DNA from: Streptococcus infantis ATCC 700779
GTDB taxonomy: Bacteria > Bacillota > Bacilli > Lactobacillales > Streptococcaceae
DNA length: 64,000 bases
Direction: 5' to 3'
NCBI RefSeq assembly: GCF_000187465.1
Contig: NZ_GL732439.1
Coordinates: 835,226-899,225 of the forward strand
Shown: piece by piece, positions 51,371 to 63,171 of the stretch
Layout: each line of letters starts with the position of its first letter
Numbering within the stretch: the stretch's first letter is position 1
Notes under the pieces: model-generated
The model's input: the letters and a program-made list of their open reading frames with translations, nothing else
Told to the model about the DNA's origin: nothing
Databases searched by the model: none
Position numbers and translations under genes: made by a program

Positions 51371-53038
51371 TTATTTCTCCTTACTTTGTAACAATTCTCT
51401 CGCTTGACTAAGTGCTGCTTCAGTCACATTCTCACCAGCCAACATTTTAGCAACTTCTTCCACCCTTTCTTCAACTGTCAACAAGCGAACTGTTGAAACA
51501 GTTGAATGGTCATTACTAATCTTTTCAATAAAGAACTGATAATCTGCGATCGCAATGACTTGAGGAAGGTGAGATATAGCTAATACTTGACCATTCTGAC
51601 CTATCTTATGAATCTTTTGAGCGATTGCTTGGGCTACACGACCTGAAACCCCTGTATCTACTTCATCAAATACAATGCTGGTCTTACCTTCCTTACGAGA
51701 AAAAGCAGACTTGATTGCCAACATGAGGCGAGACAACTCTCCTCCAGAAGCTACTTTAACCAATGGTTTAAAGTCTTCTCCAGGGTTGGTGGAGATGTAA
51801 AATTCAACACTTTCATTTCCTTCGCGAGTAAACTTACCTTTAGTAAATTGAACCTGAAATCGAGCCTTATCCATATAAAGGTCTTTGAGTTCTTGCTGTA
51901 TCTCAATTTCTAATTGTTGAGCTAAGTTATGTCGAGCAGATGCAAGCTTAGTTGCTAAGTCAACTAGACTTACTTCCAATTTTTTGAGTTCTGCTTCCAT
52001 ATCATCTGAAGATAAATGATTGCCAGTCAGAAGGTTGTATTCTTCTGTGATTTTAGCAAAATACATCAAGACATCGTCAACATTCCCACCGTACTTACGT
52101 GTAATGGAGTGAATGAGATCTAAACGGCTTTCAATCTGCATCAAGCGATTACCGTCGAAATCAAGACTTTCAATAATATCCTCTAAGCGTTTAGTAACAT
52201 CTTCTAGAACATAATAAGATTCAGATAAGGAAGTAGAAATTTCACGATATTCTACATCATACTCTTCTAAACTTTCCATATCATTCATAGCTGAACGCAC
52301 GTTAGCTAGACTTGAAAATTCTTCATTATCTAACATTGTATAAGCATTAGTCAACGTATCAGCAATATTTTTATGATTTAAAAGTTTATCTCGTTCTTGG
52401 TTTAGTTTGAGGTCTTCACCTGGCTGTAAGGACGCAGATTCAATTTCAGTCATCTGAAATTCCAACATTTCAATACGAGCCTTGTGCTCTTCTTGATTTT
52501 TCTTAATCTCAAGAAGTTGCTTGCGCATTTTACAATAAGCATCAAAGTTTGTCTGATAGGCTTGCTTCAGTTCCAGAAAATTTGCATCACCAAACCCATC
52601 AAGCATCTGAATGTGCACTTGGGGACGCATTAACTCTTCTTGATCATGTTGGCCATGGATATCAACAAGATACTGTCCAATTGAGCGAAGAACAGATAGA
52701 TTAACCATCTGTCCATTGACACGACTAACACTACGCCCGTTTTGTAAAATTTCACGACGGATGATAATTTCATCACCTATCTCTATTCCTTGCTCATCAA
52801 AAATCATTTGCAAAGCATGACTGTTTTCAACCGAGAAAAGACCTTCGATTTCAGCCTTAGGAGCACCATGACGAATGACGTCCGTTGTAGCTCTTGCTCC
52901 CAGCATCATATTCATAGCATCGATGATGATAGACTTCCCAGCACCGGTTTCCCCCGTCAGAACTGTCATTCCCTTCTCAAAATTAAGTGAAATAGCCTCA
53001 ATGATGGCAAAGTTTTTAATTGAAATTTCAAGTAACAT
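51371..53038 (-). CDS. recN: DNA repair protein RecN
   Basis: 555 residues, SMC-like ATPase. Walker A GETGAGKSI (Lys35), long coiled coils about 150-370, ABC signature in KVASGGELSRLMLA, Walker B IVFDEVDTGVSG. It gathers double-strand ends, a job related to the RexAB/PcrA repair genes elsewhere in the window. 6 bp after argR. Confidence 0.96.
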   Translation of the reverse strand: MLLEISIKNFAIIEAISLNFEKGMTVLTGETGAGKSIIIDAMNMMLGARATTDVIRHGAPKAEIEGLFSVENSHALQMIFDEQGIEIGDEIIIRREILQNGRSVSRVNGQMVNLSVLRSIGQYLVDIHGQHDQEELMRPQVHIQMLDGFGDANFLELKQAYQTNFDAYCKMRKQLLEIKKNQEEHKARIEMLEFQMTEIESASLQPGEDLKLNQERDKLLNHKNIADTLTNAYTMLDNEEFSSLANVRSAMNDMESLEEYDVEYREISTSLSESYYVLEDVTKRLEDIIESLDFDGNRLMQIESRLDLIHSITRKYGGNVDDVLMYFAKITEEYNLLTGNHLSSDDMEAELKKLEVSLVDLATKLASARHNLAQQLEIEIQQELKDLYMDKARFQVQFTKGKFTREGNESVEFYISTNPGEDFKPLVKVASGGELSRLMLAIKSAFSRKEGKTSIVFDEVDTGVSGRVAQAIAQKIHKIGQNGQVLAISHLPQVIAIADYQFFIEKISNDHSTVSTVRLLTVEERVEEVAKMLAGENVTEAALSQARELLQSKEK

Positions 53039-53044
53039 AAGGTC

Positions 53045-53476
53045 CTACCACTTTTTAACTTGTTCAACAATCTCTATAGCTGCTTCTTCAGTTCGCGCCA
53101 CAATTAAAATTGAGTTATCATCTGCTAAACAGCTAAAAATCATATCCGAAAATGTTTGAGTTAATTGACTTTTTACAAAAATTGTATTCCCAGGAATAAC
53201 ATCTAAGTTGATGAGATTACCCATTCTTTCAAAACTTTCGATATTGTTCTCAGCTAACTGTAAACTTTTAACTACTGACTTTGGTAATTCATAGACATAT
53301 GTATTGTCTTTCAAAGGAATTTTTACAATCCCTAATTCTTTGATATCACGTGAAACAGTTGCTTGAGTAGCAGAGATGCCTGCTTCTCTCAAGTGTTCAA
53401 CGATTTCTTCTTGTGTGCCGATTTGATAATCAGTCACAAATCTTCTAATCTTTTCAAGTCTTTCTTTTTTATTCAT
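53045..53476 (-). CDS. argR: ArgR/AhrC family arginine repressor
   Basis: 143 residues. N-terminal winged helix (RLEKIRRFVTDYQIGTQEEIVEHLREAGISATQATVSRDIKELGIVKI in two parts) and C-terminal hexamerisation/arginine domain (GNTIFVKSQLTQTF, CLADDNSILIVARTEE). Expected to sense arginine and control its metabolism. Its place between tlyA and recN is conserved in Firmicutes. It overlaps tlyA by 8 bp. Streptococci often have several paralogues, so the exact regulon cannot be stated. Confidence 0.9.
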   Translation of the reverse strand: MNKKERLEKIRRFVTDYQIGTQEEIVEHLREAGISATQATVSRDIKELGIVKIPLKDNTYVYELPKSVVKSLQLAENNIESFERMGNLINLDVIPGNTIFVKSQLTQTFSDMIFSCLADDNSILIVARTEEAAIEIVEQVKKW

Positions 53477-54284
53477 CTTTAAACTCTCTATGTGCTTTCT
53501 CTACTACTTTTTCTATTTCAGAAACTACTTGGTTGCTTGCATGTTCTTCTTTACGTAAATAAGCAAGAAATTCAATATTCCCGTGTCCACCTTGAATAGG
53601 AGAGAAATCCAATTCTAAGACTGAGAATCCTTCATCAACTGCCATTTTAGTAACTGATTCTAAAACATTTTGGTGAACTTTGGCATCTCTTATAATTCCA
53701 TTTTTACCAATCTGTTCTCGGCCTGCCTCGAACTGTGGTTTTATGAGTGCAACAACTTCCCCTTGGTCGACCAATATTCTATATAGAGCCGGTAAAATGA
53801 GACTCAAAGAAATAAAACTCACATCAATACTTGCAAAACTTGGCTCTTCTTCAAAGTCATTTTTTTCAGCATAACGAAAGTTAAATTGCTCCATGCTGAT
53901 AACACGTGAATCTTGACGTAATTTCCAGGCTAGCTGATTGGTCCCAACATCAACGGCATAAACCAGTTTTGCACCATTTTGAAGCATGACATCAGTAAAG
54001 CCTCCTGTAGAAGCGCCGATATCGATGGTCGTTTTGCCTTCAACTGATATGTCAAATTTTTCTAAAGCTTTCTCAAGTTTCAAGCCCCCTCGACTCACAT
54101 ACTTGAGTTTCTCACCCTTGAGTTTTAATTCAGTATCATCAGGAATTTTTTCTCCTGGTTTATCAAAACGCTCACCATTAAGGACTGCAATCACTAATCC
54201 AGCCATTACGCCCCTCTTAGCCTGTTCTCTTGTTTCAAATAAACCTTGTTTGTAGGCAAGTACATCTACTCTTTCCTTAGGCAT
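53469..54284 (-). CDS. tlyA: TlyA family rRNA (cytidine-2'-O)-methyltransferase
   Basis: 271 residues. N-terminal S4 RNA-binding domain (about 1-60, ending AGLVIAVLNGERFDKPGEKI) followed by an FtsJ-like SAM fold: TIDIGASTGGFTDVMLQNGA (about 87-106), FASIDVSFISL, and PQFEAGRE. Related proteins methylate 16S and 23S rRNA and were once called haemolysin A. It overlaps ispA by 8 bp and argR by 8 bp in a tightly coupled operon. Confidence 0.92.
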   Translation of the reverse strand: MPKERVDVLAYKQGLFETREQAKRGVMAGLVIAVLNGERFDKPGEKIPDDTELKLKGEKLKYVSRGGLKLEKALEKFDISVEGKTTIDIGASTGGFTDVMLQNGAKLVYAVDVGTNQLAWKLRQDSRVISMEQFNFRYAEKNDFEEEPSFASIDVSFISLSLILPALYRILVDQGEVVALIKPQFEAGREQIGKNGIIRDAKVHQNVLESVTKMAVDEGFSVLELDFSPIQGGHGNIEFLAYLRKEEHASNQVVSEIEKVVEKAHREFKDE

Positions 54285-55152
54285 TGATTCTCAAACTTTC
54301 TACTATTTTCACAATTGGTTCTTTATCAAAGTCGACTAATTGGCTAATCACGTCTAATTTTTCATTAGCCTGATTCAAAGTTCGGTTACAAAAAACTTTT
54401 GCCTCGTCCAAACCTAACAAAGCAGGATAGGTTGATTTCTCAGCTTGCAAATCTTTTTGTGGTGTTTTACCAATTTCCTCAAAACTAGCAGTAACATCAA
54501 GGATATCATCTCTCACTTGAAAAGCAAGCCCAATCAGCTCTCCAACTGTTTTCAACTGTATTTGAAGATTTTCATCCAATTCTGCAATAACTCCTGCCGC
54601 TTGAAAAGGGAAGGCTAAGAGTTTACCCGTTTTATTAGCATGGATGGTCTGAAGTTCTTCTAGGTTTAAATGTTTACCTTCACCTTCCATATCCAAAACT
54701 TGGCCAGCGACCATCCCCATACTTCCAGAAGAAAGGGACAAAGAAGCTATTAAATCTACCTTAATTTCGTTTGGCAAGTTTGCTTGCGCTATCAAAGCAT
54801 AAGGATCTAAAAAGAGGGCATCTCCTGCTAAAATTGCTAGTGCTTCACCAAACTTCTTATGGTTGGTTAAACTCCCACGACGAAAATCATCATCATCCAT
54901 AGCAGGAAGATCATCATGAATTAAGCTTCCTGTGTGAATCATCTCAAGCGCTGCTGCAACCTGGGCGTGAGCTATAGTGATTGGAACTTGTAAAGACTCC
55001 AAAACTTCTAAAAGCAGATAAGGACGAATTCGTTTACCACCTGCATGAATAGAATAGAGAACAGCTTCTCTGAGATTAGCAGCTAATTGCTGGTCTCCAT
55101 AAAACTCCTCAAGAGCTGACTCAACCAAAGCTAATTTTTCTTGCTTGTTCAT
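54277..55152 (-). CDS. ispA: Farnesyl/geranyl diphosphate synthase (polyprenyl synthetase)
   Basis: 291 residues. First Asp-rich motif [15 protein letters not shown] and second motif [10 protein letters not shown] bind the Mg-diphosphates. It extends isoprenoid chains to farnesyl diphosphate, precursor of undecaprenyl phosphate. The start overlaps the xseB stop by 4 bp, as in most Firmicutes. Confidence 0.95.
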   Translation of the reverse strand: MNKQEKLALVESALEEFYGDQQLAANLREAVLYSIHAGGKRIRPYLLLEVLESLQVPITIAHAQVAAALEMIHTGSLIHDDLPAMDDDDFRRGSLTNHKKFGEALAILAGDALFLDPYALIAQANLPNEIKVDLIASLSLSSGSMGMVAGQVLDMEGEGKHLNLEELQTIHANKTGKLLAFPFQAAGVIAELDENLQIQLKTVGELIGLAFQVRDDILDVTASFEEIGKTPQKDLQAEKSTYPALLGLDEAKVFCNRTLNQANEKLDVISQLVDFDKEPIVKIVESLRINA

Positions 55153-55361
55153 AGAAGTTCGCTTTCTGTTCCATCTTCTTGCATGACTTTAACCAGGGTC
55201 TTTTCTGCTTTATCAAGTGTTGCTTGCAATTCTTTTGAAAGAAGCATTCCTTTTTGAAATGCAGTAATAGCATCTTCTAAAGCGATTTCACCATTTTCTA
55301 AACTCTGAACAATAGTCTCAAGCTCTGCTAAATTATCTTCAAATTTCTTCTGTTTTGACAT
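55149..55361 (-). CDS. xseB: Exodeoxyribonuclease VII small subunit
   Basis: 70 residues, two-helix protein with the family pattern [38 protein letters not shown] in two parts. It binds XseA to form the single-strand exonuclease. It overlaps the xseA end by 23 bp. It is intact although xseA is frameshifted. Confidence 0.95.
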   Translation of the reverse strand: MSKQKKFEDNLAELETIVQSLENGEIALEDAITAFQKGMLLSKELQATLDKAEKTLVKVMQEDGTESELL

Positions 55362-56678
55362 CTTTAACCTCTAATTCTACATGACCATCTCGCATCATCA
55401 ACATCACCTGGTCATTTTTTTTCAAATCATTTGCTGAAGATACCACGGTATCCTCTTTTTTAACAATCGCATAACCCCTTGCTACGATACGACTCGTATC
55501 TAACATGAGCAGAGCTTCTGACAAGCGTTTTACTTCAGCAACCTTGGCATCATAGATCACAGCCATCTGGCTACGCATTAATTTTTGTAACTGTTGAATA
55601 CGGTCTTGGTAGCGCTGAATCTTGACATTTGGGGATAATTGCTCCAAACGATGGATTTGAGCTTGAACCTTCTGTTGATTTCTAACTAACTCACCATTCA
55701 ATCCCTGCTTCAGTCGAAGTACTAACTGATCCAATCGTTGCAGATATCCATCATATAAACGCTCTGGTTGCCTGAAGATGACTGATTGACTAAGCCCTCT
55801 CAAGGCTTCTTTTTTCTTTGATAAAGTATTTTGTACAGCAGTAGCCATTCGTTTCTCTTGATTTTTAAGGTAGGTCAGAAGATCTAACTTAGTCACAGGT
55901 GTAGCTAACTCTGCTGCAGCAGTTGGTGTTGCTGCTCTCTTGTCGGCAACAAAATCAGCCAAGGTTACATCCGTTTCGTGGCCCACACTTGAAATAATAG
56001 GAAGGCGCGATTCAAAGATAGAACGCACTACAATCTCTTCGTTAAAAGCCAAAGATCCTCAATTGAACCACCACCACGACCAATGATAAGAACATCCAAG
56101 TCTTCTCGTTCATTAGCTCTAGCAATGTTACGGGCAATCTCCTCTGCTGCCCCTTCGCCTTGAACCTTGGTAGGATATAAAACAATCTCAACCCCTGGGA
56201 AACGTCTACTAACGGTAGTAATAATATCCTGTATAACAGCACCACTAGGACTAGTCACAACCCCGATGCGTTTTGCAAACTGAGGGATTGCTTGTTTAAA
56301 GCGTTCTTGAAAAAGGCCTTCTTCTGATAATTTCTTTTTTAATTGTTCGAACTGAATTGCAAGAGCCCCTACACCATCAGGCTCTGCTTTTTCAATGATG
56401 ATAGAGTAGCTCCCACTTGGTTCATAGACTTGGACACGACCGATAACATTGATCTTCATCCCTTCTTCCAAATCAAAACCTAGTTTCTGATAAATACCTG
56501 ACCAAATAGTTGCTTGGATAACAGCTCGATCATCTTTTAGAGAAAAATATTGATGAGTTGGACGCTTCCGGAAGTTAGAAACCTGACCAGTTAAATAGAC
56601 CCTCTCCAAGTATGGGTCTTTATCGAATTTCATTTTCAGATACTTAGTCAAAGTTGTTACTGACAAATACTTTTCCAT
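55339..56678 (-). pseudogene. xseA: Exodeoxyribonuclease VII large subunit, broken by a one-base frameshift
   Basis: Frame 1 (56678 down to about 56049) encodes the N-terminal OB fold and the [11 protein letters not shown] motif, then runs into LLTKRL and stops at 56028. Frame 2 continues the family sequence from AFNEE to the normal end at 55339. At 56049-56051 the strand reads CTTTGG-CTTTT where CTTTGGG-CTTTT would keep the frame. Restoring one G gives an intact protein of 446 residues, the usual length. Either a genuine inactivating deletion or a sequencing error in a short G run. Downstream xseB, ispA, tlyA and argR remain open. Confidence 0.9.
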
Positions 56679-56807
56679 CTCAACCTCCTTCTTTCTCTAG
56701 TTTTTCCTGGGTATTATTATACCAAAAAAACGTTTAAAAATCTCTCTTTTCACCTCTAGAATACGAAAACAAGACTGGATTTCTTTGAGCTTGTCTAATA
56801 ATATACA

Positions 56808-56835
56808 AAAGCCCTCGGAAAAATCCAAGGGCTTT
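56808..56835 (-). terminator. Intrinsic terminator of eno
   Basis: AAAGCCCT and AGGGCTTT form the outer stem, with GGA/TCC pairing inside. On the minus strand it follows the enolase stop by 21 bp and continues into UUUUGUAU. Confidence 0.8.
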
Positions 56836-56855
56836 CATTAGTTCACTGAACTATT

Positions 56856-58163
<1,308 letters not shown>

Positions 58164-58198
58164 TTACTCTCCTTTGAGTTAAATTATTTTACACCTCT

Positions 58199-58227
58199 AT
58201 GATACATCAAAAAGATACCTTTTTCAA
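58199..58227 (-). promoter_or_regulatory. eno promoter
   Basis: On the minus strand TTGAAA (58222-58227), a 17-bp spacer and TATCAT (58199-58204) form the promoter, about 40 bp before the ATG. Confidence 0.8.
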
Positions 58228-58308
58228 GAAAAAACGTTATCTTTGTGCAAATTTTCCTTAAGTTTGTTAAGTAATCGCTTTCTTTTCCGCCTTATCTATA
58301 GACTTTTA

Positions 58309-58323
58309 TGATATACTATATTT
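58309..58323 (+). promoter_or_regulatory. Extended -10 promoter abutting the DUF1694 start codon
   Basis: TGATATACT (58309-58317) is an extended -10 with perfect TG spacing. Only 6 nt separate it from the ATG at 58324 and no Shine-Dalgarno is present, so the transcript should begin at the ATG itself. Confidence 0.6.
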
Positions 58324-58767
58324 ATGACTGATATATCAAAACAAATATTAGAAAAAGCTCATGGCGGGCTTAAATTAAATCCAGACGAACAAAGACGCTT
58401 TCTTGGTACCTTTGAAGAACGTGTTCTTGGCTACGCCGAACTCGCTACTGCGAATGATGACAAATTTCAAAAGGCATTTTTAACAATTTTAGAGACTTTT
58501 AAAAAAGAAACTGAACCTCTGTTTGTCAAAATCTCTCCTCAAGTTGAGTTTGAAAAACAAGTTTATTATTTAAAAAATGCCAAAGATTCTGATTGCCAAG
58601 CAACTATCGTTTCTGAAGATCATAACTCTTCTCCTTTCGGACTGGTTATCCATAGCGATGTTCCGGTTCAAACAAGTGAAAAAGACCTCAGAAAGGCCTT
58701 TTCAGACTTGTGGCAAGAGAAAGAGACGAAAGCTCCTACTTCTCTCTGGAAAAAATGGTTTGGTTAA
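58324..58767 (+). CDS. DUF1694 (YueI-like) family protein
   Basis: 147 residues, cytosolic, no membrane segment. Family marks are the KAHGGLKLNPDEQRRFLGTFEERVLG start (in two parts) and a compact alpha/beta core. Function unknown. Transcription is predicted to be leaderless from the extended -10 at 58309. Convergent with the glycerate kinase gene, the stop codons being only 2 bp apart, so its terminator lies inside that gene. Confidence 0.82.
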   Translation: MTDISKQILEKAHGGLKLNPDEQRRFLGTFEERVLGYAELATANDDKFQKAFLTILETFKKETEPLFVKISPQVEFEKQVYYLKNAKDSDCQATIVSEDHNSSPFGLVIHSDVPVQTSEKDLRKAFSDLWQEKETKAPTSLWKKWFG

Positions 58768-58769
58768 CT

Positions 58770-59879
58770 CTATCTCAAAGACATGATTCGTGCGATACTT
58801 GCAGCTGTATTTTCTAAATAGACAGCTGCTTTTTTTAGACTGTCTGCTAACGGTTCGCTTTTTTCAAGTATGGAAAAAGCTGCGACTATATTCTCAAATG
58901 GTAAGGGTGGTAAATCCTCTGATAAACTACCACAAATAGCAATAACTGGAACACCCCTTGGTGTTCTTTTTGCTACTCCAATTGGCGCCTTTCCAGCTAG
59001 ACTTTGCGAGTCCAGTCTACCTTCACCAACGATAACGAGATCCGCATCTGCGACCTGTTCATCAAATTTCACTAAATCCAAACAAGTTTTGATACCAGAT
59101 ACAATCTCTGCTCCAGCGAAGGCACACAAGCCAGCTGCAATACCACCGCCTGCTCCTGCACCCTCTAATTTTGATATTTCAGGTGCGACTTTACCATAAA
59201 AGTTTTCAATAGCAATATCAACGTCTTGGAATTTAGCAGGGTTTAATCCTTTTTGTTTTCCAAATGTATAGGTGGCTCCATGAGGTCCACAGAGAGGATT
59301 GGACACATCCGCTAAAATTTTGATACGAACATCTGCAGGAACAGATGAGGCTTTATCTTTCGAAATATGACTAATTTCAAACAAGGACTGGCCACAAGCC
59401 TCCAGTTCAATTCCATTTTCATCATAAAATTGATATCCGAGTCCTGCAGCAATGCCAATTCCACCATCGTTACTAGCCGTACCACCGACACCAACGTAGA
59501 TATCTTTGATTCCTTGTTCTATCAAATGGAGAATAAGTTGACCAATTCCCTTTGTTTGAATCTCTAGAGGATGTCGTTTTTCAAAAGGGATTTTAGCAAG
59601 ACCTACTAAATTTGCAACTTCAAATAGAGCTAATTCTCTTTTTTGAAAGTAAGACATCAAAACCTCATCACCAAAAGGTCCAGTTACCTGGACTGTTTTT
59701 TCTTCCAAACCTAGAGAACTTTTAATGGCGTCTACTGTTCCTTCACCTCCATCACCAACAGGTAAAAGTAGACATTCAGCATCTGGTATCACCCTTTTAA
59801 ATCCTCTTTTTATAGCTTCTGCTACTTCGTTTGCAGGAAGACTCTCTTTGAAAGAGTCCGGCGCGATAACAACTTTCAT
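58770..59879 (-). CDS. Glycerate kinase (GckA/GlxK family)
   Basis: 369 residues, class II-type glycerate kinase fold. Conserved stretches: [52 protein letters not shown] (in parts), [13 protein letters not shown] and [10 protein letters not shown]. It phosphorylates D-glycerate to 2- or 3-phosphoglycerate, joining glycolysis next to enolase. 18 bp downstream of the serB-like phosphatase gene and probably co-transcribed. The last 60 bp of its coding region contain, on the other strand, the DUF1694 terminator. Confidence 0.9.
   Translation of the reverse strand: MKVVIAPDSFKESLPANEVAEAIKRGFKRVIPDAECLLLPVGDGGEGTVDAIKSSLGLEEKTVQVTGPFGDEVLMSYFQKRELALFEVANLVGLAKIPFEKRHPLEIQTKGIGQLILHLIEQGIKDIYVGVGGTASNDGGIGIAAGLGYQFYDENGIELEACGQSLFEISHISKDKASSVPADVRIKILADVSNPLCGPHGATYTFGKQKGLNPAKFQDVDIAIENFYGKVAPEISKLEGAGAGGGIAAGLCAFAGAEIVSGIKTCLDLVKFDEQVADADLVIVGEGRLDSQSLAGKAPIGVAKRTPRGVPVIAICGSLSEDLPPLPFENIVAAFSILEKSEPLADSLKKAAVYLENTAASIARIMSLR
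58801..58836 (+). terminator. Intrinsic terminator of the DUF1694 gene, inside the glycerate kinase gene
   Basis: GCAGCTGT pairs perfectly with ACAGCTGC around a 13-nt loop and is followed by seven T residues on the plus strand. It has no U-run on the minus strand, so it is directional. Confidence 0.75.
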
Positions 59880-59897
59880 TTTGATTCCTCTTTCTAT

Positions 59898-60539
59898 CTA
59901 AAGGAAGTCTATCATTTCCAAAACTTTCCCAAAATCTCTCTCATCTATCTGAAGATTTATTTCCTTTTTCACAATATCCTTGGCACAAAAGGCTATTCCA
60001 AGTCCTGCACTTTTAAGCATTTTTAAGTCATTAGCTCCATCACCGATTGCAATTGTTCTATCAAAAGGGACTTCTAATTCTTCAGCCCATCTCACGAGGG
60101 TTGCTTCTTTTACTTCTCTGCTAATAATAGGGCAAATTAGATTTCCAGTTAAATGATCATCTTTGATTTCCAGTTGATTAGCAGTATATAATGAAATACC
60201 CAAATCTTTTGCTAATCTTTCTACAACAGTGGTAAATCCGCCTGATACTAAACTGACTTCTATCTTATTTTCTTGAAGAACTTTAATAAACTTGACAGCA
60301 TTTTTACTAAGGTGAAGTTCATGATAAATCTTATCAAAAGAATTTATAGAGAGACCTTTAAGAAGAGAAACACGTCTTTTTAAACTTGCCTCGAAGTCTA
60401 ATTCTCCTCTCATAGCTTGAGCTGTTAGCAGGACTACTTCTTCTTCGCACCCTGCCTCTTTCCCTAATAAATCAATAACCTCTTCTTCTATCAGAGTTCC
60501 ATCAACATCTAGGACACAGAGTCCTCTAGCTTTATTCAT
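59898..60539 (-). CDS. serB: HAD family phosphoserine phosphatase (SerB-like)
   Basis: 213 residues. Motif I CVLDVDGTLIEEE (Asp11, Asp13), motif II LVSGGF, motif IV GDGANDLKML. The cap domain between motifs I and II matches SerB. It should release serine from phosphoserine; in streptococci related proteins may also act on other phosphomonoesters. Same operon as the glycerate kinase. Confidence 0.85.
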   Translation of the reverse strand: MNKARGLCVLDVDGTLIEEEVIDLLGKEAGCEEEVVLLTAQAMRGELDFEASLKRRVSLLKGLSINSFDKIYHELHLSKNAVKFIKVLQENKIEVSLVSGGFTTVVERLAKDLGISLYTANQLEIKDDHLTGNLICPIISREVKEATLVRWAEELEVPFDRTIAIGDGANDLKMLKSAGLGIAFCAKDIVKKEINLQIDERDFGKVLEMIDFL

Positions 60540-60564
60540 TTATTCCCCATACTTTCATCATCTC

Positions 60565-60595
60565 AAAAAATCGTATGAAAGCATCATACGATTTT
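60565..60595 (-). terminator. Intrinsic terminator of the glg operon
   Basis: On the minus strand AAATCGTATGA pairs with TCATACGATTT and is followed by TTT. It lies 7 bp past the glgA stop. Confidence 0.85.
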
Positions 60596-60601
60596 ATTTA
60601 T

Positions 60602-62035
60602 TTAATTTGCTAAGCTGTGATACAAATCAAGGTAAGACTGACAAGCTGTATCCCAAGAGAAGTCACATTCCATTGCTTGGACTTGAAGTTTCTTCCAAAC
60701 ATCTGGATGATTATAATAGACATCCAAGGCTGTTTGAAGAGCCCAGTTAAGCCAGTATGAGGTTAAGTTATTAAAACTAAATCCTGTACCCGTTCCTTCA
60801 ATTGGATTGAATGGTTGAACAGTATCTCTCAACCCGCCTACCTCATGAACAAGTGGTAATGTTCCATAACGCATCGCCATCATTTGAGAAAGTCCACAAG
60901 GTTCAAAACGACTTGGCATGAGGAAAATATCACAGGCTGCATAAATTTCTTGTGCTAGCTTGACATCAAAGGTAATATTGGCAGAAAGTTTATCTGGGAA
61001 TACTTGACCAAACCATGAGAAAGCTTGTTCAAAACCAGGATCACCTGTTCCCAAGAGAACGATTTGAACATCTTCTTGAAGCATGCGATGCAAACCTTCA
61101 ACGACGACATCAAAACCTTTCTGTCTTGTCAAACGCGACACAATACCAATCATTGGAACATCAGGACGAACTGGAAGACCAACTTTCTCCTGAAGTTTAG
61201 CTTTATTCTGAGCTTTTCCTGATAGGTCTGATTTATTAAAATGATAATCCAACAAAGGATCCGTTTCTGGATTATAAAGATCCGTATCGATTCCATTTAC
61301 AATACCAGAAACCTTACCAGACTCCATTCGAAGAATTTGATCCAAACCACATCCAAACTCTGTTGTCATGATTTCATAAGCATAGCTTGGCGATACAGTA
61401 GATACACGGTCTGCATAGAGGATACCAGCCTTCATCCAGTTCAGGCAGTCATTCCAGCGAACTGTACCATCCGCATAGCGTTCAAATCCAACTCGAAACA
61501 AATCCCAAAGCATACCTTCAGAGAATTGACCTTGGAATTCCAAATTATGGATCGTTAAGACAGTCTTAATGTTTTGATAGGCTTGAATCCATCTGTATTT
61601 TTCCTTCAACAAGAAAGGAATCATAGCTGTATGATAATCATGAGCATGAAGAACATCTGGAATAAATCTAATGCGCTCCATAGCCTCCAGAGCCGCGAGT
61701 TGGAAGAAAGCAAAACGTTCACCATCATCGAAATCACCATACACATGACCACGGAAGAAATAATACTGGTTGTCAATAAAGTAGAAGGTAACACCATTTA
61801 AAACAGTCTTCTTAATGCCACAAAATTGTCTACGCCAACCAACGTATACTTCAAATTGAAGAACATCTTCAATTTGATCACCAAACTTGGATTCCACCAT
61901 GTCATAGTATGGCAGGATAACAGCAACTTCATGACCAGCTTTAACTAATGATTTTGGAAGAGCCCCGATAACATCTCCCAAGCCACCTGTTTTAGAAAAA
62001 GGGGCTCCTTCAGCTGCTACAAATAAAATTTTCAT
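60602..62035 (-). CDS. glgA: Glycogen synthase (ADP-glucose type)
   Basis: 477 residues, GT5 family. [13 protein letters not shown] with the ADP-glucose-binding Lys15 at the N-terminus, [13 protein letters not shown] and [13 protein letters not shown] in the C-terminal half. It adds alpha-1,4-glucosyl units to glycogen. The ATG overlaps the glgD stop by 4 bp. Last gene of the visible glgC-glgD-glgA block. In many streptococci glgB precedes it; that part is outside the window. Confidence 0.96.
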   Translation of the reverse strand: MKILFVAAEGAPFSKTGGLGDVIGALPKSLVKAGHEVAVILPYYDMVESKFGDQIEDVLQFEVYVGWRRQFCGIKKTVLNGVTFYFIDNQYYFFRGHVYGDFDDGERFAFFQLAALEAMERIRFIPDVLHAHDYHTAMIPFLLKEKYRWIQAYQNIKTVLTIHNLEFQGQFSEGMLWDLFRVGFERYADGTVRWNDCLNWMKAGILYADRVSTVSPSYAYEIMTTEFGCGLDQILRMESGKVSGIVNGIDTDLYNPETDPLLDYHFNKSDLSGKAQNKAKLQEKVGLPVRPDVPMIGIVSRLTRQKGFDVVVEGLHRMLQEDVQIVLLGTGDPGFEQAFSWFGQVFPDKLSANITFDVKLAQEIYAACDIFLMPSRFEPCGLSQMMAMRYGTLPLVHEVGGLRDTVQPFNPIEGTGTGFSFNNLTSYWLNWALQTALDVYYNHPDVWKKLQVQAMECDFSWDTACQSYLDLYHSLAN

Positions 62036-63171
62036 GAAAGAATGTCCTCTGTTACTTTTTCACCTTTTTTGATGACAACAGGATTTTCTGCTGTACCACG
62101 AATAATAACTCCATCAGCTACTTCAGCACCCTTATCAATAATTGCATATTCAACCTGAGCACCTTCACCAATGACAACACGAGGGAAAACAATAGATTCT
62201 TTAACTAAGCTATCTTTATGAATTTGAACATTACGCGAAACAACTGAACGAACAACCTTACCTTCGACAATACTACCTGAAGCAAACTGCGAAGTATTTA
62301 CTTCACAACCAGGTGCATAATAAGTTGGTTCTTCGTTTTTCACCTTTGTGTGAATCTTTTGATTTGGAGAGAATAAAGAGTAGAATTTATGCAGATCAAG
62401 CATATCAATATTGGCTTGGTAATATGTTTCTACAGAATGAATATTAGCTAAGTAACCAGTATACTCGTATGCAAAAGCACCTGATTCTACTGCTAAGTCA
62501 CGTAGAACATAACGTAGTTTTTCTGGGTGTTCTTTCTGAGCTTCTTCTTCCAGACGTTCAATTAACCATTGAGTATCTACAACAAAGATATCCGTTGACA
62601 TGTTGTAGTATTCTTGTTCAGCTTTTTTATCGAAGAGTTTGTGAGAGAGCACGTGGTCAGTTTCATCAATATCTAGGATAGCATTTACTTCTGAAATATC
62701 CTTTTTAGGTAGTTTTTTATAAACAACCGTAATAGGAGATTTTGTAGTATTATGCAAATGGAAAACCTGAGTAAGATCAATATTTACCAAAACGTCACAG
62801 TTCAAGGAAACTGTTTGGTTAGATCCAGAACGTTTTAAATAAGTCAAGAGTTGTTGATAATACTCCTTACCAACAGTACTACTTTCCACACGAGTATTGT
62901 AGATTCCAAGATAGTAGTGGCTAAGAAGGGTATTCAAGCCCCATTCACGTCCAGAACGAATGTGGTCAAATACAGAGCTGATGTTATCTTGTTGGAAGAT
63001 TCCAAAGACACTTCGAACACCAGCATTTGCTAAACTTGAGAGTGGGAAGTCAATCAAACGATACTTTCCTCCAAATGGCAAACTTGCCACTGGACGGTTA
63101 CTTGTCAAGGTTGACATATCATGGAAACCAACGGTATTTCCTAAAATCGCTGAATATTTATCAATCTTCAT
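62032..63171 (-). CDS. glgD: Glucose-1-phosphate adenylyltransferase regulatory subunit GlgD
   Basis: 379 residues, related to GlgC but with degenerate catalytic residues in the N-terminal pyrophosphorylase fold (the usual GxGxRLxPLT start is replaced by [21 protein letters not shown], in parts). The C-terminal left-handed beta-helix is retained. In Firmicutes GlgD forms a heterotetramer with GlgC and raises its activity. It overlaps glgC by 11 bp and glgA by 4 bp. Confidence 0.93.
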   Translation of the reverse strand: MKIDKYSAILGNTVGFHDMSTLTSNRPVASLPFGGKYRLIDFPLSSLANAGVRSVFGIFQQDNISSVFDHIRSGREWGLNTLLSHYYLGIYNTRVESSTVGKEYYQQLLTYLKRSGSNQTVSLNCDVLVNIDLTQVFHLHNTTKSPITVVYKKLPKKDISEVNAILDIDETDHVLSHKLFDKKAEQEYYNMSTDIFVVDTQWLIERLEEEAQKEHPEKLRYVLRDLAVESGAFAYEYTGYLANIHSVETYYQANIDMLDLHKFYSLFSPNQKIHTKVKNEEPTYYAPGCEVNTSQFASGSIVEGKVVRSVVSRNVQIHKDSLVKESIVFPRVVIGEGAQVEYAIIDKGAEVADGVIIRGTAENPVVIKKGEKVTEDILS

